Positions 17,423 through 24,961 of a stretch of DNA of 64,000 nucleotides are shown here, in pieces. Made by a program: the position numbers and the translations under genes. The stretch is taken from contig NZ_JAAFZC010000001.1 in assembly GCF_010614805.1 (NCBI RefSeq), forward strand, positions 1,590,001-1,654,000. The letters run 5' to 3'. This DNA is from Pseudooceanicola aestuarii. GTDB lineage: Bacteria; Pseudomonadota; Alphaproteobacteria; Rhodobacterales; Rhodobacteraceae. A model generated the notes under the pieces. That model did no database searches. It was given only the letters and a program-made list of their open reading frames with translations, and had not been told where the DNA came from. How positions within the stretch are numbered: the stretch's first letter is position 1; each line of letters starts with the position of its first letter.

Positions 17423-18276
17423 TGCGGCGGGCGCTCCTGCTTCTGGCTTGCCTCGTGCCGGTCGTCGCGGGGGCCAACGCGCCGGAGACCTCCTTGCGGC
17501 CGGTGGCGCGCGGGCAATTGGTGCAGGGCAAGGTTCTGCCCGCCGATGTCTTTGTCCGCCGCGATCTCGATCAGCCCCGCAGCGTGCCGGAGGTGCCGGC
17601 CAGCGCGGCCGATCGCCGGGGCGGGCGCGAGACTTATGGCGTGGAATGGGACGGTCGGCCCCATGCGACGCTGGTCTTCCGTTCGCTTCGCCCGCGGGCG
17701 CGTCCCTCGCATGTGGTTCAACAGGCGCGGGCAGTGTCGGCGGCGCGGGTGCGCGGGCAGGTCTGCGGCGATCCGGCGTTGCAGGGCGTGCCGGTGGGCC
17801 GAATTCCGGGCAAGGTCGCGGGCTGTGGCGTGCAATCCGCGATCCGTCTGCAATCTGTAAGCGGTGTTGCCCTGTCAACCCATTCGGTGATGGATTGCGG
17901 CACCGCGCAGGCGTTGAAATCATGGGTGGACGGCGGGTTGAAACCGGCGGTGAAGGGCTATGGCGGCGGCGTCTCCAGCCTGCGGGTGGTGGCGCATTAT
18001 TCGTGCCGGACGCGCAACAACCGCAAGGGGGCCAAGATCTCCGAACACGGGAAAGGCCGGGCGATCGACATCGCGGGGATCAAGCTGAAGGACGGCAGCG
18101 AGTTGACCGTCCTGACCGATTGGTCCGATGGCCGCAAGGGGCGCATCCTGCACAAGGCCCATGCCAGCGCCTGCGGCCCCTTCGGCACCGTGCTGGGGCC
18201 GGATGCCAATGTCTATCACCGCGACCATTTCCATTTCGACACGGCGCGCTACCGTTCTGGCAGCTACTGCCGCTAA
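17422..18276 (+). CDS. Extensin-like C-terminal domain protein, probable periplasmic peptidase
   Basis: This 284-residue secreted protein has a signal peptide (residues 1-18) and an extensin-like C-terminal domain from about residue 155. The domain contains SEHGKGRAIDI and HRDHFHFD. These resemble the SxHxxxxAxD and HxH metal-binding pattern of LD/DD-carboxypeptidases (VanY/M15 type), so a zinc peptidase on peptidoglycan is plausible although the plant-derived family name suggests otherwise. Paired Cys residues suggest disulfides. Its ATG overlaps the tyrC stop (TGATG). Confidence 0.82.
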   Translation: MRRALLLLACLVPVVAGANAPETSLRPVARGQLVQGKVLPADVFVRRDLDQPRSVPEVPASAADRRGGRETYGVEWDGRPHATLVFRSLRPRARPSHVVQQARAVSAARVRGQVCGDPALQGVPVGRIPGKVAGCGVQSAIRLQSVSGVALSTHSVMDCGTAQALKSWVDGGLKPAVKGYGGGVSSLRVVAHYSCRTRNNRKGAKISEHGKGRAIDIAGIKLKDGSELTVLTDWSDGRKGRILHKAHASACGPFGTVLGPDANVYHRDHFHFDTARYRSGSYCR

Positions 18277-18290
18277 ATGCGCCGGGGCGG

Positions 18291-19286
18291 TTAGCGCAGG
18301 CGCAGAACCGGTGCCGGGCCCAGCGGGATCGGGCCAAAAGTGACCATCCCGTCGCGAAAACTCAGCGTGACATCCAGCGTGTTGGGATTGCCCTTCAGCC
18401 GCGCCATCAGGCCCAGTGCGCTTTCGGCCGACCGGGCGGCGCCTTCGGACAGGGCCCCCGCCGAGACGGCGACGCGCAACATGTCCTGCCAATTGCGCGC
18501 CTGCACGTCCAGATCGCCGGAGGGCAGGCCACGGGCGTCGATATCCAGCGTGCCTGTGGCTTGCAGCGCCAGGCGGCCCCATTCGGCCCGCGCGAGGGAC
18601 AGTGCGATGCGCTGCGGCTGCGGCCGCGCGACTTCCAGCGCCGAGATGTCCCACGGCTTGTCAAAGGTGACATCGGCGTCGATCTTCACCTCCTGCACCG
18701 CATCGGGCAGGGCGACCCCGCCGGCCATCCGCCGCACCAGCGCCGCCGGGGGCGACACGCCATCGGCCTGCACGCCCAGGCGGTAGGTGCTGCCCGTGTC
18801 GCCCCGGCGGGCCAGGGCCAGGCGAAGATTGTCCATGCGCGCGGGATCGTTGGTCTGCACGGCCAGGTTGCTGGCCACCAGGTTGGACTGGATCAACGCC
18901 AGCTCGGTCCCGGCTTCCAGCCGGAGAGAGGCGCGCAGATCGTCATTCGTCACCGGCAATTTCGCCTGCGGTGTGGCGACCTGCATCTCCCTGGGCCAGA
19001 CGGCGATGACATGGGTCGGGCGGTAGGACAGGGCCAGCAGCTGAAAGATCGGCAGCTCCCAGGCCAGGCCGGTGTCGGGATCCGCCAGCGTCATGTCGCG
19101 CCAGGTGGCGTCGAACCGGTTGGGAAATCCGCGCAGCGTGAAATCGGAATGCTCCGCCACCCAGCCCTCGGCGCGGCGGGCGTCGAACCAGGCGTTCAGC
19201 CCGCGTTTCGCCCCGATGGCGCCGACGACCCAGTAGCCCGACCACAGAAGTGCCGCCGCCAGGATCACATATACCAGCCGTTTCAT
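18291..19286 (-). CDS. DUF2125 domain protein, membrane-anchored
   Basis: This 331-residue protein has an N-terminal membrane helix (KRLVYVILAAALLWSGYWVVGA) that leaves the rest in the periplasm, followed by a long beta-rich region. It matches my memory of the alphaproteobacterial DUF2125 family; no biochemical function is known to me. The ATG at 19286 follows AAAGGGG; an ATG 18 bases upstream is possible. It is convergent with the extensin-like gene and divergent from chaC. Confidence 0.75.
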   Translation of the reverse strand: MKRLVYVILAAALLWSGYWVVGAIGAKRGLNAWFDARRAEGWVAEHSDFTLRGFPNRFDATWRDMTLADPDTGLAWELPIFQLLALSYRPTHVIAVWPREMQVATPQAKLPVTNDDLRASLRLEAGTELALIQSNLVASNLAVQTNDPARMDNLRLALARRGDTGSTYRLGVQADGVSPPAALVRRMAGGVALPDAVQEVKIDADVTFDKPWDISALEVARPQPQRIALSLARAEWGRLALQATGTLDIDARGLPSGDLDVQARNWQDMLRVAVSAGALSEGAARSAESALGLMARLKGNPNTLDVTLSFRDGMVTFGPIPLGPAPVLRLR

Positions 19287-19352
19287 GCCCACCCCTTTGC
19301 CCATCCGTGGTGAACGTGTTTATAGGGCCTGCAAAACGGAGGGCCAGTCACG

Positions 19353-19883
19353 ATGGCGTTGTGGGTGTTCGGTTACGGATCCTTGTTGTGGAACCCCGGG
19401 TTCGACCCGGAGGAAAGCGTGGTTGCCACGTTGGAGGGCTACGCGCGGTCCTTCTGCATGTCCTCCATCCACCATCGCGGCAGCGAGGCGGAGCCGGGGC
19501 TGGTGCTGGCGCTTGACGAACAGCCGGGCAGCCGCTGCACCGGGCTGGCGATGAAGGTCCGTACCGACGAGGAGGCGCCGGTGCTGGCCATGCTGCGGGA
19601 ACGCGAACTTGTCTCTTCCGCCTATCTTGAGCGGATGGTGGACCTGACCCTGTCGGACGGGCGGATGCAATCCGCGCTGGCCTATGTGATCGACCCGCAG
19701 CACGTGCAATATTGCGGCGGCCTGCCCGTGGCGGACCAGGCCCGGATCATCGCCCGCGCCCATGGCGGAATGGGCCCGAACACCGAATATCTGTGGAATA
19801 CCGCCCGCCACCTGGAGGACCTGGGGCTGGGGGATGCTTATCTGACGGATTTGTCAGCCAAGGTGCGGGCGATTCGCGGATAA
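19353..19883 (+). CDS. chaC: ChaC-like gamma-glutamylcyclotransferase
   Basis: This 176-residue enzyme has the glycine-rich FGYGSLLWNPGF motif at residues 6-17, the signature of ChaC-type glutathione-specific gamma-glutamylcyclotransferases, and conserved GYARSFCMSS and NTEYLWNT segments. It would cleave glutathione to 5-oxoproline and Cys-Gly in the cytoplasm. It stands between divergent DUF2125 and the motor-like pair, with a 65-base gap to the latter that includes a possible new promoter. Confidence 0.88.
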   Translation: MALWVFGYGSLLWNPGFDPEESVVATLEGYARSFCMSSIHHRGSEAEPGLVLALDEQPGSRCTGLAMKVRTDEEAPVLAMLRERELVSSAYLERMVDLTLSDGRMQSALAYVIDPQHVQYCGGLPVADQARIIARAHGGMGPNTEYLWNTARHLEDLGLGDAYLTDLSAKVRAIRG

Positions 19884-19887
19884 TCTA

Positions 19888-19916
19888 TTGGCTTGAAGGC
19901 CCGGAAAGACTACAAA
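19888..19916 (+). promoter_or_regulatory. Candidate promoter of the motor-like pair
   Basis: TTGGCT (19888-19893), 17 bases, then TACAAA (19911-19916) lies 32 bases before the ATG of the MotA/ExbB-like gene. The spacing is ideal and the -10 sits in an A-rich patch. It is sequence-only evidence, but it argues that the pair is expressed independently of chaC. Confidence 0.35.
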
Positions 19917-19948
19917 AAACGGGATAAACCCTGTCAGGAGCTGTCCTT

Positions 19949-21184
19949 ATGGACCAGCCGGACCGCGAGGCCGAGCCGCAATTCTCGCAACCGATTCGCC
20001 AGATCGTTCTGATGTTGATCGCTCTCGGGCTGACGGCAACAGGCGCGGTATTCGCCGCGCCCAGCGTCATGCCCGTGTTCGAGGCCAATCCCTATCTCAA
20101 CGGCTTCATCGCGATGGTGTTCATATTCGGCGTCCTGGCCTGTTTCTGGCAGGTGGCACAGCTGATCTCCTCGGTTCGCTGGATCGAGGCCTTCGCCCAG
20201 GACAGCGGCGCCAACAACGACCGCAAGGCGCCGCAATTGCTGGCGCCGTTGGCCACGTTGCTGCGCGCGCGGGCGCGGCGGATGCAGATTTCATCGACCT
20301 CTGCGACCTCCATCCTGGAATCTGTGGCGACCCGGATCGACGAGGCGCGGGAGATCACGCGCTATATCGTCAACCTTCTGATCTTTCTTGGTCTTCTGGG
20401 GACGTTCTACGGGCTGGCCACCACCGTTCCAGCGGTGGTCGACACGATCCGCAGCCTGGCCCCGCAGGAGGGGGAAGGCGGGGTGGAGGTGTTCAACCGC
20501 CTGATGACCGGGCTGGAGGCGCAGCTGGGCGGCATGGGCGTGGCCTTTGCGTCCTCCTTGCTGGGTCTGGCCGGATCGCTGGTGGTGGGGCTGCTGGAAT
20601 TGTTCGCAGGGCACGGGCAGAACCGGTTCTACCGAGAGCTTGAGGAATGGATGTCCACGATTACCCGCGTCGGGTTCGCCGCCGGGGATGCGGAGGTGGC
20701 GCCGGAACAGGCTGCCATGGCGGGCGTGGTCGACCAGCTGGCCGAACAGATGGCCGTGCAAATGGACAACCTGCACCACATGCTGGCCCAGTCCAACGCC
20801 AATCGCGACGGCGTGGATGCCCGGCTGACCGGCCTGGCTGATGCCATCGACCGCCTGACCGATCGGATGCCCGCGCCCGTACAGGGCGGTGACATGGCTC
20901 CGGTGAACGACGCCCTGTTGCGCGTGGCGGAGGGGCAGGAGGCCTTGCTGGCCCGGCTGACCCAATCGGGAGAAAGCGAAGGGCTGGACGCCGAAAGCCG
21001 GATGCGCCTGCGGTCCATCGATGTGCAGATGCTGCGCATTCTCGAGGAAATCTCAGCCGGTCGTCACGAAACCATGGCAGAGCTGCGCACCGATATTGCC
21101 GCTCTCAGCCGCGTGATTTCCCAGACGCAGCGCACCCAGGCCCAGGCGCGGCCCGCCCCGGTGCGCAAGCCGACGGACGGGTAG
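19949..21184 (+). CDS. MotA/TolQ/ExbB-family proton-channel protein
   Basis: This 411-residue inner-membrane protein has four likely helices (about 17-39, 51-74, 139-160, 198-220). The MotA/TolQ/ExbB core lies in helices 3-4: NLLIFLGLLGTFYGLATTV and GGMGVAFASSLLGLAGSLVVG. A cytoplasmic tail of about 190 residues follows and includes a coiled-coil-like stretch (EQMAVQMDNLHHML). Such proteins form a pentamer around a dimer of the MotB/ExbD partner and use proton flow. The partner follows three bases downstream. A ribosome site CAGGAG lies eight bases before the ATG. It is not flagellar MotA, and the C-terminal tail is longer than in TolQ. Confidence 0.85.
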   Translation: MDQPDREAEPQFSQPIRQIVLMLIALGLTATGAVFAAPSVMPVFEANPYLNGFIAMVFIFGVLACFWQVAQLISSVRWIEAFAQDSGANNDRKAPQLLAPLATLLRARARRMQISSTSATSILESVATRIDEAREITRYIVNLLIFLGLLGTFYGLATTVPAVVDTIRSLAPQEGEGGVEVFNRLMTGLEAQLGGMGVAFASSLLGLAGSLVVGLLELFAGHGQNRFYRELEEWMSTITRVGFAAGDAEVAPEQAAMAGVVDQLAEQMAVQMDNLHHMLAQSNANRDGVDARLTGLADAIDRLTDRMPAPVQGGDMAPVNDALLRVAEGQEALLARLTQSGESEGLDAESRMRLRSIDVQMLRILEEISAGRHETMAELRTDIAALSRVISQTQRTQAQARPAPVRKPTDG

Positions 21185-21187
21185 GCG

Positions 21188-23779
21188 ATGTCGCTGTCCC
21201 GTAGATCAGGGGCGCGGTTCCAGGCGTCCATCTGGCCGGGCTTCGTCGATGCGATGTCGGGGCTGCTGCTGGTTCTGATGTTCGTGCTGTCGATCTTCAT
21301 GGTCGTGCAATTCGTCCTCAAGGAGACGATCTCTGGCCAGGAATCGGAGCTGACGACTCTTTCGTCGGAAATCGCGGCGCTGACCCAGGCGCTGGGCGTG
21401 GAACGACAGCGGGCGGAGGATCTGACCGACGACCTTGGTGAATTGCGCGCCACCCTGACGGAAACCGAGGACCGCGCCGGCGAACAGGCCGCGTTGATCG
21501 CCTCACTGACCGCGGAGCGGGCGGAACGCAGTGCCGCCCTGGAGGCGGCGCAGTCCCGCATCACCGATTTCGAGGCGCAGGTGACGGCCCTGTTGTCGCA
21601 GCGCGACGCGGCCCTGGGCAACGTGGCCGAACTGGAGGTCGCGCAGGACAATCTGTTGTCGCAGCAGGAGGCGCTGGAGCTGGCGCTGGCAAATGCGCGA
21701 TCGGAAATCGATGCGGAAGCCGAAGCCGCCCGTCTGGCCGCAGCCCGCAGCGACGCGCTGGAAGCGTTGGTCGCCGATCTGCGGAGCCGCAATGCGCAGG
21801 CCGGCGAAGAAACCGCCGCCCTGACCAGCCGCGTCGAAACGCTGGAAGCTGAGCTGAGCGCCGAGGAACAGGCCCGCCTGGCGGAGGCCGCCGCAGCCCA
21901 GGCCCTGCGCGACCGGCTGAAGGACGCCGACAGCGAGCTGACCGCCATGACCCTGGCACTGGAGGAACAGCGCAAACGGGCGGAGGATACGCTGACCCTG
22001 CTGGCCGCCGCCGATGCCGCGCGGGACGATCTGAACAGCCGCCTGGCCGCTGCCCTGCTGTCGCAGGAGGAAACCGCCGCCACGCTGAACCAGGCCCGGA
22101 ACGAGCTGGCCACCACGCGCGACCGGCTTGAGGAAGCCGAGGCCGGTCGCCAGGCCAGCTTTGGCCAGCTTTCCGCGTTGGAACAGGCGCTTGCCGCCGC
22201 GCTGGCCGATGTCGATGACCGGGAAGCCAAGCTGGCGGAGATGGACGCCCGGCTGGCCGTGCTGGAGGCCGCCCTGGGCACCGCCGAGGAAGAGCGTGCC
22301 ACCCTTCAGGCCCGGTTGACTGCGGAAACCGGCGCCCTGTCAGAGCAGTTGGAGACGGCGCAAGCCGCCCGTAGCGCGGCCGAAGCCGAAGCGGCCCGCA
22401 ACCTCGACCTGGCCCGAGCCACCCAGGAAGAGCTGGAAGCAGAAATCGCCCGCCTGCGCGCCGAAGCTGCCGAACGCGAAGGCGCCCTGACCGCCCGACT
22501 GGAGGCATTGCAACAGGACAACGCCGGCGCCGTCGATGCGCTGGACAGCGTCGAACGCCGCATCGTCGCGTTGGAAGCCGCGCTGGCCCGCGCCGCTTCG
22601 GAGAAGGCGGGATTGGAAAACCGTCTTGCCTCTGCGTTGAAAGCGGAGGACATGGCCGCCGCCCTGCGTCAGGACAAAGAGGCGCTGGAAGCCGATCTGC
22701 AAGGTGCGCAGGCCGCCGTGGAAACCCGCCAGACCCGGATTGGCGAGTTGGAACAGAAACTTGCCGCGCTGGAGGCCACGCTGGCGCGCACCACGCAGGA
22801 TGCCCAGACCGCGCAGGATCAATCCGCTCAGCGCATCGCGTCCTTGCGCGATCGCCTGGCAGAGGCATTGGCCGCCCGCCAGAAGGCCGAGGCGGCAACG
22901 GCAGACGCTGCCGAGGTGCAGCGCCAACTGACCGCCGCGCTGGCCGCCAAGCTGAAGGCCCAGCAGGAGGCCGAATCCCGGCTGAGCGAGGCGGAGCAGC
23001 GCGACATCCTGCTGCGCCAGGCCAACAAGGAGCTGGAACAGCAACAGGCCCAATCCGCCGAAAGCCAGCGCCGTGCGACCCTGTTGAATCAGCAGGTGTC
23101 GGCCCTGCGCTCGCAATTGGCCAGCCTCAAGGCGTTGCTGGACGATTACAAGGAACGCGACGCGGTCGCGCAGGTAGAGTTGCAATCGCTGGGCTCGGAG
23201 CTGAATGCGGCGCTCGCGCAGGTCGCCTCGGCGGAGCGGAAGGAACGTCAGCGCCTGGAAGAAGAGGCCCGGCGCCTGGAGGAAGAGGCCCGCCTTGCCG
23301 CCGAGGAGGCGAAGAAGCTGGAAAACTACCGCTCTGATTTCTTTGGTCGGATGCGCCAGATTCTGGGCGATCAGGAAGGCGTGCGCATCGTCGGCGACCG
23401 TTTCGTTTTCTCCTCCGAAGTGCTGTTCGCGCCGGGAGAGGCAACCCTGTCAAGCGAGGGTCAGCGCAACATCGCGCGGGTCGCCGACACGCTGCGCGCT
23501 GTGATCGACGACATCCCCCCGGAAATCGATTGGATCATCCGCGTCGACGGCCACACGGACAACGTGCCGCTGTCGGGCTTTGGCGAGTTCGTCGACAATT
23601 GGGAATTGTCGCAGGCGCGGGCGCTGTCGGTCGTGCGCTTCATGACCGATTTCCTGGGCCTGCCGCCGGATCACCTGTCGGCCAATGGCTTTGGCCAGTA
23701 CCAGCCCATCGCGCCCGGTGACAGTGAAAGTGCCCGTGCCCAGAACCGCCGAATCGAACTGAAGTTCACCGAACGGTAA
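21188..23779 (+). CDS. MotB-like protein: membrane helix, very long coiled coil, OmpA peptidoglycan-binding domain
   Basis: This 863-residue protein has one membrane helix near residues 19-44 with Asp21 in WPGFVDAMSG, matching the proton-binding Asp of MotB. An uninterrupted Ala/Glu/Leu/Arg-rich coiled coil spans about residues 46-716. An OmpA-like domain follows (about 717-863) with GHTDNVPLSG, NWELSQARAL and ARAQNRRIE, the peptidoglycan-binding signature. It starts three bases after its channel partner, so the two form one unit. The layout is that of a stator-type motor anchored to the cell wall. No flagellar, Tol, gliding or Zorya partner genes are nearby. Its function is unknown to me. 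Confidence 0.85.
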   Translation: MSLSRRSGARFQASIWPGFVDAMSGLLLVLMFVLSIFMVVQFVLKETISGQESELTTLSSEIAALTQALGVERQRAEDLTDDLGELRATLTETEDRAGEQAALIASLTAERAERSAALEAAQSRITDFEAQVTALLSQRDAALGNVAELEVAQDNLLSQQEALELALANARSEIDAEAEAARLAAARSDALEALVADLRSRNAQAGEETAALTSRVETLEAELSAEEQARLAEAAAAQALRDRLKDADSELTAMTLALEEQRKRAEDTLTLLAAADAARDDLNSRLAAALLSQEETAATLNQARNELATTRDRLEEAEAGRQASFGQLSALEQALAAALADVDDREAKLAEMDARLAVLEAALGTAEEERATLQARLTAETGALSEQLETAQAARSAAEAEAARNLDLARATQEELEAEIARLRAEAAEREGALTARLEALQQDNAGAVDALDSVERRIVALEAALARAASEKAGLENRLASALKAEDMAAALRQDKEALEADLQGAQAAVETRQTRIGELEQKLAALEATLARTTQDAQTAQDQSAQRIASLRDRLAEALAARQKAEAATADAAEVQRQLTAALAAKLKAQQEAESRLSEAEQRDILLRQANKELEQQQAQSAESQRRATLLNQQVSALRSQLASLKALLDDYKERDAVAQVELQSLGSELNAALAQVASAERKERQRLEEEARRLEEEARLAAEEAKKLENYRSDFFGRMRQILGDQEGVRIVGDRFVFSSEVLFAPGEATLSSEGQRNIARVADTLRAVIDDIPPEIDWIIRVDGHTDNVPLSGFGEFVDNWELSQARALSVVRFMTDFLGLPPDHLSANGFGQYQPIAPGDSESARAQNRRIELKFTER

Positions 23780-23801
23780 GGTTTGGCGGGTAGAGAGGTG
23801 G

Positions 23802-23831
23802 TCAGGATGGCAGGGCTCAGGATGGCAGGGG
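23802..23831. repeat. Tandem 15-bp duplication in intergenic gap
   Basis: TCAGGATGGCAGGGC is followed directly by a copy differing only in the last base. It sits in the 103-base gap between the convergent MotB-like and M23 genes and looks like a recent slippage duplication. No function is visible. Confidence 0.6.
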
Positions 23832-23882
23832 CCTAGGCTTGCTGGGCGCCCGGGCGCGCCGCCAGGCGCTGCCTGACACCGT

Positions 23883-24890
23883 TCAGCGGGTCAGCAGGGT
23901 GGATGCGGTGATCCGGCCGATCTCCACCCCGTCTCTGGACAGGATCGCCTCCCCCCGGTAGGGGCCATCAGGAAATTCTGGCTTCATCCGGCGGCCGCCT
24001 GCGCGGTACATCTGGGCGCGGGTCTTCTCAAGCGTTTGGCGGGTCTCGTAGAAAAGGCCGTCCGGCCCGTCGATACGCAGGGTGATCACGTCGCCCTGTC
24101 GCGTGCCGAAGGCATGGACCCAGACCACCAGCGCCCCGTCGGCGCGGGAAATTTCGGCGCTGTGCATTGTCCCGGCCTTCACGTCGGCATATTCCGGAAC
24201 GGCGGTCCAGAAGCCCGCCCCGATCAACCCTCCGGGCACCAGTGCCAATGTCTTGTCACGCCAAAGCGTCTCCTGCGCTGGCCCGCCGCAGGTGACAGCT
24301 TCCGGGGCGAAGGGATCGACCACCCGGTCCCCCTCTCGCAGGGAGAGGTGAAGATGCGGGAATTGGGTGCGCCCGGACAGGCCGATCTGGCCCAACACGT
24401 CACCTGCCGCGACACGATCCCCGCTGCGCACTGTGACGCTGCCGCGTTTCAGGTGGCAATATTGGGTTTCCCAACCGCCGGCGTGGCGGATCACCACGCC
24501 ATTGCCGCATTCGCGATCCTTGATGGTCTCGGCATGTTCGGCGCGGTAAAGGCGATCCTCCATCCCGTCACGCATCCCGCGCACCACGCCGGGCGCTGCG
24601 GCCACGACGTTCACCCCGGCCGCCATCGCACGCAGGGTGGGCAGGCCGAAATCCGTTCCCTTGTGCCCGTCGTAAGTCAGTGGCCCGCAGGTGAAGTCCT
24701 GCGCGGCGGGGCCGGGATCGGAATCGACGAAATTCTGGATGTGGCAGGTGGTGCCGGGAACGCAGTCCACCGGCAGGTCCAGCAGCGGTGGCCCCAGGTC
24801 CTGCGCCAGGGCTGTCGATGCGGCCATCGCCAGCGCGCCCCTCAGCAGCAGCACACCCAGCCGCCGGGCAAGGCGCGCGGGGCGGGGCAT
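23883..24890 (-). CDS. M23-family (LytM-type) metallopeptidase, exported
   Basis: This 335-residue protein has a signal peptide (RLGVLLLRGALAMAASTALAQ) and a M23 peptidase domain with DGHKGTDFG and PHLHLS zinc-ligand motifs, plus HLKRGSVTVRSGDRVAAGDVLG in between, as in lysostaphin/LytM enzymes that cut peptidoglycan cross-bridges or act as amidase activators. The ATG at 24890 is preferred over the one at 24965, which overlaps the clpA stop. The longer version would read through the clpA terminator hairpin and spoil the signal peptide. It is convergent with the motor-like pair. Confidence 0.85.
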   Translation of the reverse strand: MPRPARLARRLGVLLLRGALAMAASTALAQDLGPPLLDLPVDCVPGTTCHIQNFVDSDPGPAAQDFTCGPLTYDGHKGTDFGLPTLRAMAAGVNVVAAAPGVVRGMRDGMEDRLYRAEHAETIKDRECGNGVVIRHAGGWETQYCHLKRGSVTVRSGDRVAAGDVLGQIGLSGRTQFPHLHLSLREGDRVVDPFAPEAVTCGGPAQETLWRDKTLALVPGGLIGAGFWTAVPEYADVKAGTMHSAEISRADGALVVWVHAFGTRQGDVITLRIDGPDGLFYETRQTLEKTRAQMYRAGGRRMKPEFPDGPYRGEAILSRDGVEIGRITASTLLTR

Positions 24891-24919
24891 GGTGAACCGG
24901 CCGTCCGGGGCGGACAGCG

Positions 24920-24946
24920 AAAAGGCGGGGACCAGCCCCGCCTTTT
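24920..24946 (-). terminator. Intrinsic terminator of clpA
   Basis: A perfect 11-bp stem joins AAAAGGCGGGG (24920-24930) and its complement (24936-24946), with loop ACCAG. The stem is A-rich on one side and T-rich on the other, so it could work in both directions. It begins 16 bases after the clpA stop and ends before the preferred M23 start. Confidence 0.85.
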
Positions 24947-24961
24947 CGGTCGTTTCCTGGA

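Noticed and set aside
19949..23779. Zorya anti-phage system
   Set aside because: ZorA/ZorB-like architecture is present in part, but no ZorC, ZorD or ZorE-type helicase or nuclease genes are adjacent, and the neighbours are chaC and an M23 peptidase. The long coil is also in the periplasmic partner rather than in the channel protein.
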